Source: Anaerolineae bacterium (GTDB taxonomy: Bacteria > Chloroflexota > Anaerolineae > Aggregatilineales > Aggregatilineaceae). Taken from it: 64,000 bases of DNA. The stretch lies in assembly GCA_016930015.1 (NCBI GenBank), contig JAFGHR010000059.1, positions 1-64,000 on the forward strand, given 5' to 3'. Position 1 is the first letter of the stretch. The number at the start of each line of letters is the position of its first letter. The position numbers and the translations under genes are program-made. The notes under the pieces were generated by a model. The model saw only the letters and a list, made by a program, of their open reading frames with translations. It did not search any database and had not been told where the DNA came from. This document shows positions 17,426 to 25,607 of the stretch, in pieces.

Positions 17426-19411
17426 ATGGAGACAGTAGATATACTCCTCACCGGCGGCATGGTTCTCACGATGAACGGTGTTATGGACCGCTATGCCGAT
17501 GGCGCGGTCGCGATTCGGAATGACAGCATTGTGGCGGTTGGTCCGACAGCGACGATTCAAGCCGATTACCGGGCCAAAGAGATTATCGACTGCCGTGGCC
17601 AGCTTGTGATGCCTGGCCTGGTGAATGCCCACACCCATATGCCCATGACGCTGCTGCGGGCTATGGCCGACGACTTGCGGCTTGATGTGTGGCTGATGGG
17701 TTACATGATGCCAACCGAACGCGAATTTGTTAACGAAAAATTCTGCCGGTTGGGCACCGAGTTATCATGTGCGGAAATGATCAAGGGTGGCACAACGCTG
17801 CTGGCCGACATGTATTATTACGAAAGCGAGGTCGCGGCCACGATTGCCGGGGCCGGGCTGCGTGCCATATGTTCTCAAACCGTGTTGAAGTTCCCGGCGC
17901 CGGATGCCGATAGTTATGAAGACAGCCTGGCCTATACGCGCGAGTTCGTCCAGGAATGGAAAGGCCACTCGCTGATCGTGCCGTCGGTGGCGCCGCATGC
18001 GCCGTACACGTGTACCGACGAGATTCTCCAGGCGTGTGCTGCTATTGCCATCGACTATGGCGTGCCGCTGCATACGCATATCCTCGAAACCCGCCAGGAA
18101 GCCGACGATAGCTGGCGCGAGTTCGAAAAGAAGGTCGTCAACCGCGTGGCCGATCTGGGTGTATTTGAAGCAAAAACGATCGCTGCGCATTGCGTACACG
18201 TCGATACCGAGCAGATCATGCTGCTCAAACAACACGGTGTCGCCGTGGCCCATAACCCGACCAGTAATCTGAAACTGGCCAGCGGTATTGCGCCCGTCAA
18301 AGAGATGCTCGAACGCGGTATAAAACTGGCCGTTGGGACGGATGGCGCCGCCAGTAACAACGACCTGGATATGTTCGAGGAAATGCGGTTGGCGGCCATG
18401 CTGGTCAAGGGCGCGACGTTTGATCCGGTTGTGCTCCCGGCCAAAGATGCGTTGTTGATGGCAACCCGCTGGGGCGCGGAAGCGCTGGGGCTGGGCGAAA
18501 TCACCGGCAGCCTGGAACCCGGCAAACGCGCCGACCTGGTCATCTTGCGGCGTGACCCGCTGCACAACGTGCCCCACTTTGAGCGCGATCCCCACAGCGT
18601 GTATTCCCAGGTCGTCTACGCGGCTCACGCGTCGGATGTACAGCATACGATGGTCAACGGCCAGTGGCTCATGCGGGATCGGGAGCTGCTGACGCTGGAC
18701 GAGGATCGTATCCGGTCCGAGGCGTCCGGTATGGCCCGCCAGATCGACCAGTTTTTGATCGAACGCGAGGACAATGTATTAAACAAGCTGGTGGCCATCG
18801 GCGGAGTACACCAGGAGGAGAGTTTCGAAATCCAGGTCAAGGCACGGATCGAGGACGACAGCCTGATTCGCGACTTGTTGGAGCATTCGCTCGTGAGTGT
18901 CGTGCGGCATAACCACTACCGGCAGTATGACACATATTTCCTGTTCTCTGACGAACAGCAGGGGCGTGTGCGCTACCGCGAGGATGATTTTATCGATGAG
19001 CACGGCCAGCTTATCAGCGCTCGCACGCGGTTAACCTACACCATTCCAGACAAGGCCGCGGAATTTGATGAGGCGGTGCTGCTGTCGCATTCGCGGTTTA
19101 TCGCGCCTGCTGATCGTCCGCTGCGCTTTTACCGCGAGTATTTCCAGGCCAACCGCGAATGTGAGATTCAGAAAGACCGGCTGCGCTGGCATATTCTGTA
19201 CAAAGGGGTGCTGTTCTACCTCAACTATGATCGCATCATGGTGCCGGAAACCGACGCGCGTTTTATCGAGATCAAATCGCGCACGTGGTCGAAGGGGGAT
19301 GCTGAATACAAGGCGGCGCTCACCACTGAAATGTTGACCGATATCTTAGGAATTCCCAGCGATGCACGTGTACGGCTGGAGTACGTGGATTTGTGTCCCT
19401 ATAGTCCGTAG
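17426..19411 (+). CDS. MTA/SAH-deaminase-like amidohydrolase fused to a CYTH-like domain
   Basis: Protein of about 661 residues. Residues 1-460 form an amidohydrolase of the 5'-methylthioadenosine/S-adenosylhomocysteine deaminase type: metal ligands in NAHTHMPM, the His in THILET, AHCVHVD, and the catalytic Asp in VGTDGAASNN. Family enzymes deaminate MTA or SAH to the inosine forms. Residues about 461-661 look like a CYTH (triphosphate tunnel) domain: EIQVKAR in place of ExExK, RVRYRED, then KDRLRWH and RFIEIKSRT. CYTH proteins bind triphosphates with metal. The usual deaminase is about 430-450 residues, so this is a fusion. AGGAATG precedes the ATG. The gene stands alone, convergent with the phn operon. 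Confidence 0.8.
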   Translation: METVDILLTGGMVLTMNGVMDRYADGAVAIRNDSIVAVGPTATIQADYRAKEIIDCRGQLVMPGLVNAHTHMPMTLLRAMADDLRLDVWLMGYMMPTEREFVNEKFCRLGTELSCAEMIKGGTTLLADMYYYESEVAATIAGAGLRAICSQTVLKFPAPDADSYEDSLAYTREFVQEWKGHSLIVPSVAPHAPYTCTDEILQACAAIAIDYGVPLHTHILETRQEADDSWREFEKKVVNRVADLGVFEAKTIAAHCVHVDTEQIMLLKQHGVAVAHNPTSNLKLASGIAPVKEMLERGIKLAVGTDGAASNNDLDMFEEMRLAAMLVKGATFDPVVLPAKDALLMATRWGAEALGLGEITGSLEPGKRADLVILRRDPLHNVPHFERDPHSVYSQVVYAAHASDVQHTMVNGQWLMRDRELLTLDEDRIRSEASGMARQIDQFLIEREDNVLNKLVAIGGVHQEESFEIQVKARIEDDSLIRDLLEHSLVSVVRHNHYRQYDTYFLFSDEQQGRVRYREDDFIDEHGQLISARTRLTYTIPDKAAEFDEAVLLSHSRFIAPADRPLRFYREYFQANRECEIQKDRLRWHILYKGVLFYLNYDRIMVPETDARFIEIKSRTWSKGDAEYKAALTTEMLTDILGIPSDARVRLEYVDLCPYSP

Positions 19412-19469
19412 GGGTTGAGATATTCTTATGTAACATGTCGCGCATGTTGTTTCGAGGGTGTTTTACTCG

Positions 19470-19508
19470 TGCAAAGCAACAAACGCCGCCTTGATGACCA
19501 GGGCGGCG
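19470..19508 (-). terminator. Terminator of the phnDCE operon
   Basis: On the minus strand the arms CGCCGCC and GGCGGCG with a loop of 11 bases, then TTTGTTGCTTT. It lies 26 bases after the phnE stop. Confidence 0.65.
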
Positions 19509-19533
19509 CTTATGGTTATGAGCCAGAAAACGG

Positions 19534-21663
19534 TTATACGATCCGTTCGCGGATCGCGGCGCTGGCGTAGTCCAGCACGGACACCACGATCGCAATCGCC
19601 AGCACGGCTACGCCCGCTTGTCTGTAACGAAGCAGGTTGATCTGTTGTTGCAGCAGGAAGCCGATACCACCGCCGCCCACAAAACCGATGATGGTGGACA
19701 TACGCACGTTGATATCCCAGCGGTACATGGTAAACGCGATGTACGGCGGCACAATCTGCGGTACGACGGCGTAGACGATGGTCTGGAGCCGGTTAGCGCC
19801 CGTTGACTGGATCGCTTCGATCGGCCCGGCGTCGATATTTTCGACCTGTTCGGAATACAGTTTGCCCAGCGCGGCGACCGAGTGGAGGGTTAACGCCAGC
19901 ACGCCCGCAAACGGCCCGACGCCCACCCAGATCACGAAGACGATGCCCATGATCAGCGGCTCGATGGAGCGCAGCGTGTTAAGAATGGTGCGCGCTGTGT
20001 TATACAAGGTCATACCTAGCGGGAACGGTGTTTGTGTGCCGGACAGCCCACCGGCTGCACCGCCCAGTACAGCGCCAACGAGCGCGGCGTTAGCTACGTA
20101 GGTTTGCACGTCGAACAGCCCTAGATCGGTGGTGAGTTGTGATGGCAGCCGCTGGTCAACAATAGCCCGCATCAAGTCCATGAACAACGCGACGACCACA
20201 AAGGTCACGATCGCGCCGATCCAGAAAATGACGGTGCGGATCACGCGTTCGGTATCGCTCTGGTCGGCCTGAATCCGGCCCACCGACCGGGCCAGCAGCC
20301 CGATATGCTCAACCAGCAGTAACGCCAGTTGGCCGCCGATGACCGCCGCCACAATAGGTGTGAGCAGGGTAAACAGCGCGGCCTGGGTACCAACATAGGC
20401 TACACTGGCCAGCAGAATCGCACCGCTGAGCAAGCCCAGGATCGCGCCCAGGATATGGCTGGGCAGCCCGTACACGTGGCGCAGCGCACTTGCGGCCAGG
20501 GTTGATCCCACCGATCCCAACCAAAACGCACCGCCAATGGCGGCAATAATCGTTATGGTCAGGTCAACCAGTTCACCCAGCGTGCCTACAAAACTACCCA
20601 GGTCTTTTAGCAAACCCTCTTCAAGCGATTCACTGGCTTTGATGCCGATGCCACCCAGCGCTCCCAGCACAAAAACGAGTACGACCAACATGAACACATT
20701 GATCGCGATTGTGCGGGCACGGCTGGCAAGACCGCTCAGGGGGTAGCGTGAAACCAGACGTGTGAGCACGCTAAAAGCGGCGATCAGGACCACTGCCCCG
20801 GCAATTCCCGGTATGATGTCCTTGCCCCAATCAACGCCCAGTTCACCGATCGGGCCGAGAAGCTGTGCCCCCAGGAAACCGCCCACCGGCAGTAACACAA
20901 AACCAACCAACACATTGCCCATCGGCAGGTTGATCTGGCGCATCAGGTTACGTGCGGCAATAAAGCTCAGCGCAACCGAAATCGGTAATGCCAGCGTGGT
21001 TGCCATCAGCGCCAGGAATATCGTTTCGACCATCTTGTCGAGCACAGTATCGGTTGTGTCGCTGAAGCGCGGCCAGCCCGTCGGTGAAATGGTCTGTATT
21101 TCCAACTGTTGAGTATTACCTGACAGGCCGCGCCCTTTGGGAACCTTCAAATTCACTTTGAAATAACCGGAGCCATCGACATCAAATATCGATTCATCAC
21201 TGGTCGTCTCGACGTCTGTCGCGTCCTCGACCAGCTTAAACGGCATGTTTTGGCCCTCCTCACGGACAAGCTGAATCCGGGCAATCGCGCTGTTGGGGAA
21301 GTTGCGTCCCTCAACTGTGATCACCTCGTCCATGTCGGCGCATGGCGGCGAAACTAACATGTAGGTATCGCCTTCAATGTTGATCCGTTCATCAGGCAAT
21401 TCGCCATCGGGACAGCCGATCTGGAATTCGACAAAGAAAGATTTGTCATCCTGGTCCCGTGTAAAAATGTCGGGCGACAGCAGTTCGCGCATGGCGCGTG
21501 TTACTGACGCTTGCCGCGTTTCATCCTGCACTTCCTCCAGGCTGATTTCCGTCGTATTCCAGCCATAGGCGTAAACGATGATGCCCACGACGACAGCTAA
21601 CACGGTCAGCAGGGTGCGCAGCGCTCTTTTGGATGGGGAAGAAGAATGATTATTGGTATCCAT
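19534..21663 (-). CDS. phnE: PhnE-type ABC permease with an N-terminal extracytoplasmic domain and a large membrane insert
   Basis: Permease of the phosphonate/phosphite family, 709 residues against a usual 260-300. A membrane anchor (about 15-35) is followed by an outer beta-rich domain (about 40-200, including VITVEGRNFPNSA). The PhnE core begins at about 205 (MVETIFLALMATT) and breaks after AARNL at about 240. Some 310 residues with about eight extra hydrophobic segments follow. The core resumes at about 552 with ARTILNTLRSIEPLI, the EAIQSTGANRLQTI coupling loop and GFVGGGGIGF. The start is moved to the ATG at 21663 (GAGAGG upstream). The gene follows phnC with a gap of 8 bases. Confidence 0.85.
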   Translation of the reverse strand: MDTNNHSSSPSKRALRTLLTVLAVVVGIIVYAYGWNTTEISLEEVQDETRQASVTRAMRELLSPDIFTRDQDDKSFFVEFQIGCPDGELPDERINIEGDTYMLVSPPCADMDEVITVEGRNFPNSAIARIQLVREEGQNMPFKLVEDATDVETTSDESIFDVDGSGYFKVNLKVPKGRGLSGNTQQLEIQTISPTGWPRFSDTTDTVLDKMVETIFLALMATTLALPISVALSFIAARNLMRQINLPMGNVLVGFVLLPVGGFLGAQLLGPIGELGVDWGKDIIPGIAGAVVLIAAFSVLTRLVSRYPLSGLASRARTIAINVFMLVVLVFVLGALGGIGIKASESLEEGLLKDLGSFVGTLGELVDLTITIIAAIGGAFWLGSVGSTLAASALRHVYGLPSHILGAILGLLSGAILLASVAYVGTQAALFTLLTPIVAAVIGGQLALLLVEHIGLLARSVGRIQADQSDTERVIRTVIFWIGAIVTFVVVALFMDLMRAIVDQRLPSQLTTDLGLFDVQTYVANAALVGAVLGGAAGGLSGTQTPFPLGMTLYNTARTILNTLRSIEPLIMGIVFVIWVGVGPFAGVLALTLHSVAALGKLYSEQVENIDAGPIEAIQSTGANRLQTIVYAVVPQIVPPYIAFTMYRWDINVRMSTIIGFVGGGGIGFLLQQQINLLRYRQAGVAVLAIAIVVSVLDYASAAIRERIV

Positions 21664-21671
21664 ACAGCCTC

Positions 21672-22430
21672 TCAAGAAATCTCGACACGAACGGCCTCTT
21701 CACCGTAAATATCTTTAAAACGCTGGTCATCGATCTGGTCAGGTGAACCGTCAAACTCTATGCGGCCATCCTTCAGCGCGATGATACGATCGGCATAGGC
21801 ACGCGCCAGGCTGAGAAAATGCAGACTGCACATAATGGTAATGCCGTCTTCTTGGTTGAGCAGTTCCAGGTATTTCATCACCGAGTGGGATGTGGCCGGG
21901 TCCAGGCTGGCAACCGGTTCATCAGCAAGCATGAGGTCGGGTTCCTGCATGAGCGCGCGGGCAATGCCGACCCGCTGCTGCTGGCCGCCGCTGAGTTGGT
22001 CAGCGCGAATGTAGGCTTTTTCACGGATGCCAACCCGGCCCAGTTTTTCGAGCGCTTTTTGCCTGTCGCTGGCAGAAAAGTAGTTGACAAAACTCCACAA
22101 CGGGTTGGTGTAGCCTAACCGTCCGGCCAATACATTTGTCATCACCGGGGCACGCCTGACCAGGTTAAACTGCTGGAAGATCATGCCGATCTTGCGGCGA
22201 ATGTGGCGCAGTTCTTCATCGGTGGCACTGGTGATCTCGATGTCGTTCCAAAAAATGCGGCCATCGGTCGGTTCTATCAGGCGGTTAATGCAGCGCAGCA
22301 GCGTCGATTTGCCGGAACCGCTCAGGCCGATGATCACCAAAAATTGGCCATCCGGTACTTCGAAGCTGATATCGTTGAGGGCCTGGACGCCGTTGTCATA
22401 TATTTTGCTTAGGTGCTCTATCTTCAGCAT
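21672..22430 (-). CDS. phnC: PhnC-type ABC transporter ATPase
   Basis: ATP-binding subunit of 252 residues, usual length. Walker [10 protein letters not shown], signature [15 protein letters not shown], Walker [14 protein letters not shown] and the switch His in CSLHFLS are all intact. The sequence [16 protein letters not shown] and [11 protein letters not shown] are typical of PhnC. It powers the PhnD/PhnE importer. It lies between phnD, from which it is separated by a terminator and two palindromic repeats, and phnE. Confidence 0.92.
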   Translation of the reverse strand: MLKIEHLSKIYDNGVQALNDISFEVPDGQFLVIIGLSGSGKSTLLRCINRLIEPTDGRIFWNDIEITSATDEELRHIRRKIGMIFQQFNLVRRAPVMTNVLAGRLGYTNPLWSFVNYFSASDRQKALEKLGRVGIREKAYIRADQLSGGQQQRVGIARALMQEPDLMLADEPVASLDPATSHSVMKYLELLNQEDGITIMCSLHFLSLARAYADRIIALKDGRIEFDGSPDQIDDQRFKDIYGEEAVRVEIS

Positions 22431-22463
22431 CTGTTTCTCCGGTACGTCAACAAGTGCACCGAT

Positions 22464-22503
22464 GTTTGTGCACTATCAAACACGTTTGTGCATTATCAAA
22501 CAC
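22464..22503. repeat. Two tandem 20-bp palindromic repeats upstream of phnC
   Basis: Two adjacent copies of GTTTGTGCAYTATCAAACAC, differing at one base. Each contains the inverted arms GTTTG and CAAAC. They stand 34-73 bases before the phnC start and just after the phnD terminator in the direction of transcription. They could be protein-binding sites or RNA hairpins controlling phnC and phnE. Confidence 0.55.
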
Positions 22504-22513
22504 ATGTACCTGT

Positions 22514-22547
22514 AAAAAAAGGGCAGAGGAGTTACCTCACTCTGCCC
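22514..22547 (-). terminator. Strong terminator between phnD and phnC
   Basis: On the minus strand GGGCAGAG, 11-base loop, CTCTGCCC, then seven T. It lies 32 bases after the phnD stop. Terminators after a binding-protein gene commonly keep that protein in excess over the membrane parts. Confidence 0.85.
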
Positions 22548-22578
22548 AACAGTAACTTAAGGGGCTTGTGGTGGCGAA

Positions 22579-23610
22579 TTAGCCGCCAAAAATATCCTCT
22601 TCGGTTAGCCCCAGGATTTCGAACTGGAGACGTACAGAGTCGAAGGCCGAGTCGTCCATCTCGGCCAGACCGGTCCAGTTATAGGCAGTATACAGCGCGG
22701 TAGAGTTCCAGGCTTCTTCGTCTCCCGCCAGGGCAAACAGCGCCGCCATGATCTCAGAACGAATTTCTGCGGGAAACTCTGGGCCAAAGCTCAGGGTGTC
22801 ATTGGGGATCGCGGCGCTGATCGCCAGGATACGGACCTGATCCACGATGTCGGGGGCTGTCTCGGCGGCGGTGTTACGCGCGTCCATGATGCGGATATCG
22901 CCCACGTACAGATCGCCGTCTGCGTTGATGTACGACTCGTCGATCGTCAGATCGTAGGGTTCGGGCAGATCCTGGTTGCCCCACGGGGCGCCGGGTGTAA
23001 GCGGCGGGCTGAAGTAAACGGTGCCGAAGTCCACTTCACCGTTGTACACGGCCAGAACGGTCTGGTTGTGGCCGCCAGTCTGAACCTCTTCACCGGGGGT
23101 GATGCCCGCCGCTTGAAGTTCAACCGATGGCACGATGTAACCGGAAGTCGAGCCGGGATCACCATAACCCCAGGTCTTGCCTTCCAGGTCACCGAAAGTA
23201 TAGATATCGCTGTCACGACGCACGATGTATTCGGCCCAGTAGGCGGGCCAGCCGTAGCGCACTGCCGCGGCTGCAACCTCGACACCGCAGCGGTTATTGG
23301 CAATGACATAACCCGCCGCAGGGATGAAGCCTATCGTGCTGCCGGGGGCGGCGCACATGGCTTCGATCGTTGCGGCGTAGGAGGTTGGTACGAAGACTTC
23401 ATATTCATAACCGGTGGCTTCTTTCAGCACGTCAGCCAGCACTTCGCCGCCTTCAACAATCGTTGCCGCTTCACCTGAAGGGACAAAAAACACCTGGATC
23501 GGGTTATCGGCGGTGCCCAGGCCATCCTGCGCGGCAACGCCCGGCACAAGCAGCATCGCGGGCAGCGCCAGCGCAGCTACCAACAAAACGGAAAACAGTT
23601 TCTTGGTCAT
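22579..23610 (-). CDS. phnD: PhnD-type substrate-binding protein
   Basis: Secreted binding protein of 343 residues. Residues 1-27 are a signal peptide ending near GVAAQD, with no lipobox cysteine. The mature part matches PhnD/PtxB/PstS-like periplasmic folds: IQVFFVPSGEA, LKEATGYEYEVFVPTSYAATIEAM, the GYGDPGSTSGYIVP loop that binds the phosph(on)ate group, and VDFGTVYF. The ligand may be phosphonate, phosphite or phosphate; no C-P lyase or phosphonatase gene is in the window. AAAAGGAGTAGG precedes the ATG. An inverted repeat GAGAG...CTCTC lies about 65 bases upstream (23671-23689). Confidence 0.9.
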   Translation of the reverse strand: MTKKLFSVLLVAALALPAMLLVPGVAAQDGLGTADNPIQVFFVPSGEAATIVEGGEVLADVLKEATGYEYEVFVPTSYAATIEAMCAAPGSTIGFIPAAGYVIANNRCGVEVAAAAVRYGWPAYWAEYIVRRDSDIYTFGDLEGKTWGYGDPGSTSGYIVPSVELQAAGITPGEEVQTGGHNQTVLAVYNGEVDFGTVYFSPPLTPGAPWGNQDLPEPYDLTIDESYINADGDLYVGDIRIMDARNTAAETAPDIVDQVRILAISAAIPNDTLSFGPEFPAEIRSEIMAALFALAGDEEAWNSTALYTAYNWTGLAEMDDSAFDSVRLQFEILGLTEEDIFGG

Positions 23611-23774
23611 GATACAAACCTACTCCTTTTTTGCTCGTGTGAACGGGAGCACAACAACATTATCTATTTAGAGAGTCACGATTTCTCTCAACATGAGTTT
23701 AGCCCCGTGCCATTTCTTCCGCAAATCAAATTTCCTTTCCTCAGGCTAAGATTTTTTCACGCAGCAACCGGGTA

Positions 23775-24791
23775 TCACCAGCGATAACGAGCCGGGCCAA
23801 AGTCCGCGGCCCCATCGATGTAATAGTACGGGACGGTGATACTTCCAGGCGGCACGATGGTATCGATCTGCGCCATGTCATCCGGGGTCAGGTTGACATC
23901 AAACGCGCCGAGAGCGTCTTCCAGGTAAACAAGTGTGCGTGCGCCCAGGATCGGGCTGGTGATGCCGGGTTGTGCGGCGACCCATGCCAGGGCTAGCTGG
24001 CTCAGCGTGCAGCCCTTGTCGGCAGCGAGCGTGTGCAGGGCCGAGACAGCATCGAGCGCCGCATCGGTCAGATGCCGGTCTCCCCAGGGATTACCGGGCT
24101 GGATACGCCAGCCGGGTTGTTGAACACTCCCACGCGTGTATTTGCCGGTCAGCAAGCCGCCCGCCAGCGGTGACCAGGGCGCCAGCGCGATCCCGTAGGT
24201 TTGCGCCATAGGTATCAGCTCGCGCTCGATGCTGCGGTCGAGGAGATGGTAGGGCGGTTGTTCGACCACAAACCGGTTGAGTCCGTAGTCTTTCGAGGTC
24301 CACAACGACTCGAGTATTTGCCAGGATGCAAAGTTGCTGCACCCGATGTAGTGTACCTTGCCCGCGTGAACCAGGTCATCGAGCGCCCGCAAGGTCTCGT
24401 CGATGGGAATGGTGGACATGGCGCGGTGGATGTAGTACACGTCGATCCAATCGGTTTGCAGCCGCCGCAGTGAGGCATGGCACTGCTCGATGATGTGCCG
24501 TCGATGGTTGCCAAACGCGTTGGGATCGGTGTCGTCCATGCGGACGTGTACTTTGGTTGCCAGTACGATCCGCGCGCGCTGACCGTTGCGTTTGAACACA
24601 TTCCCGACAATTTCTTCGCTGATGCCGCGATTGTAACAATTGGCCGTGTCAAAAAAGTTGATGCCTGCATCCAGGGCGCGGTTGATCACGGCGGCTGCCT
24701 CCCGTTCGTCGGATTTGCCGCCAAAATCCATTGTGCCCAGGCAAAACTGGCTGACCATAACACCTGTACGTCCCAGTTGGCAGTACTTCAT
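23775..24791 (-). CDS. Aldo/keto reductase
   Basis: Protein of 338 residues with an (alpha/beta)8 NADPH-dependent reductase pattern. LGTMDFGGKSDE, then FFDTANCYNRG with the catalytic Asp and Tyr, the Lys in LATKVHV and the His in VYYIHRAM make the tetrad. SPILGARTLVYLEDAL near the end binds the cofactor. It belongs to the bacterial YajO/Tas-like group acting on aldehydes or sugars. AAAGGAG stands before the ATG. It is divergent from the TetR gene, with 179 bases between them, but the TetR operator is close to the TetR side. Confidence 0.88.
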   Translation of the reverse strand: MKYCQLGRTGVMVSQFCLGTMDFGGKSDEREAAAVINRALDAGINFFDTANCYNRGISEEIVGNVFKRNGQRARIVLATKVHVRMDDTDPNAFGNHRRHIIEQCHASLRRLQTDWIDVYYIHRAMSTIPIDETLRALDDLVHAGKVHYIGCSNFASWQILESLWTSKDYGLNRFVVEQPPYHLLDRSIERELIPMAQTYGIALAPWSPLAGGLLTGKYTRGSVQQPGWRIQPGNPWGDRHLTDAALDAVSALHTLAADKGCTLSQLALAWVAAQPGITSPILGARTLVYLEDALGAFDVNLTPDDMAQIDTIVPPGSITVPYYYIDGAADFGPARYRW

Positions 24792-24920
24792 TTTGTGACT
24801 CCTTTATTCCAGGTCTCCCGGTGGTTGTCTGGCTTTATCAAGCGAAACAATTGATCACATTATGACCCATGTGTGGGGTGAGGGAAATATGGCAAAAGTG
24901 GTATTTGGACAGGGATGGTC

Positions 24921-24950
24921 TTGACAGGAGACTATACCGTTCGGTATACT
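24921..24950 (+). promoter_or_regulatory. Promoter and TetR operator of the regulator gene
   Basis: TTGACA, 18-base spacer, TATACT. The palindrome TATACCGTTCGGTATA (24933-24948) covers the spacer and the -10 box, so a bound repressor would block RNA polymerase. The same 16 bases stand before the GH13 gene. Autoregulation of the TetR gene is the natural reading. Confidence 0.8.
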
Positions 24951-24970
24951 TCGAACATCTGAATGATCGA

Positions 24971-25552
24971 ATGGATATTATGAGCCAGAACAACCGCGTT
25001 TTTATCCTGCACCATGCGCTTAACCTGTTCGCCACACGCGGTTATGATGCCGTCGGCGTGCAGGAAATCGCTGAGGCAGCAGGCGTAACCAAGCCGACCT
25101 TGTATCACTATTTTGGTAACAAACACCGGCTGCTGGATACCCTGTTGGCGGAAAACCTTGACGCGTTTATCGCACAGATCAAGGACGCGGCATGTTATCG
25201 CGGCGATCTTCCATTAACGCTGGCTACCGTCACATCGACCTGCTTTCTGTTCGCCAAACAGCATCCCGTGCTGTACCGGCTGCAACTGGCGATGTGTTTC
25301 GCCCCGCCTGACAGTGATCCGGCCCGTGCGATTCGACCGTATAACGAGACGCAGTACCGGCTGCTGGAAGACCTGTTCAAGCGGGCGGCTGAGGACCATG
25401 GCAACATGCGCGGGCGCCACCGGCGGTACGCGGTCACATTTCGCGGCATGATCGATACCTACATTGGACTGTATCTCAACGGCTATGTCCGGCTCAATGA
25501 TGAGGTGTTATACCAGGCTGTGCACCAGTTTATGCACGGAATCTATTCCTGA
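24971..25552 (+). CDS. TetR-family transcriptional regulator
   Basis: Protein of about 193 residues. The DNA-binding helix-turn-helix is at about residues 10-55 (ALNLFATRGYDAVGVQEI, AGVTKPTLYHYFGNK); the C-terminal ligand-binding part has no clear assignment. I start it at the ATG at 24971 because a promoter lies at 24921-24950 and would place the transcript start near 24957; 24980 is also possible. It is flanked by its operator and is followed 55 bases later by the GH13 gene carrying the same operator, so it most likely represses both. Confidence 0.88.
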   Translation: MDIMSQNNRVFILHHALNLFATRGYDAVGVQEIAEAAGVTKPTLYHYFGNKHRLLDTLLAENLDAFIAQIKDAACYRGDLPLTLATVTSTCFLFAKQHPVLYRLQLAMCFAPPDSDPARAIRPYNETQYRLLEDLFKRAAEDHGNMRGRHRRYAVTFRGMIDTYIGLYLNGYVRLNDEVLYQAVHQFMHGIYS

Positions 25553-25566
25553 CGTTTCTCTTTTTT

Positions 25567-25596
25567 TTGCCAATTGATTATACCGTTCGGTATACA
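25567..25596 (+). promoter_or_regulatory. Promoter and TetR operator of the GH13 gene
   Basis: TTGCCA, 18-base spacer, TATACA. The palindrome TATACCGTTCGGTATA (25579-25594) covers the spacer and most of the -10 box, exactly as at 24933-24948. A GGAGG ribosome-binding site follows directly. Confidence 0.8.
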
Positions 25597-25607
25597 TTGG
25601 AGGTAGT

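Noticed and set aside
22464-22503. CRISPR-like repeats
   Set aside because: Only two adjacent 20-base units without spacers; no cas genes in the window.
19534-23610. Complete phosphonate degradation cluster
   Set aside because: Only the importer is present; no phnGHIJKLM, phnX, phnW or ptxD gene was found next to it.
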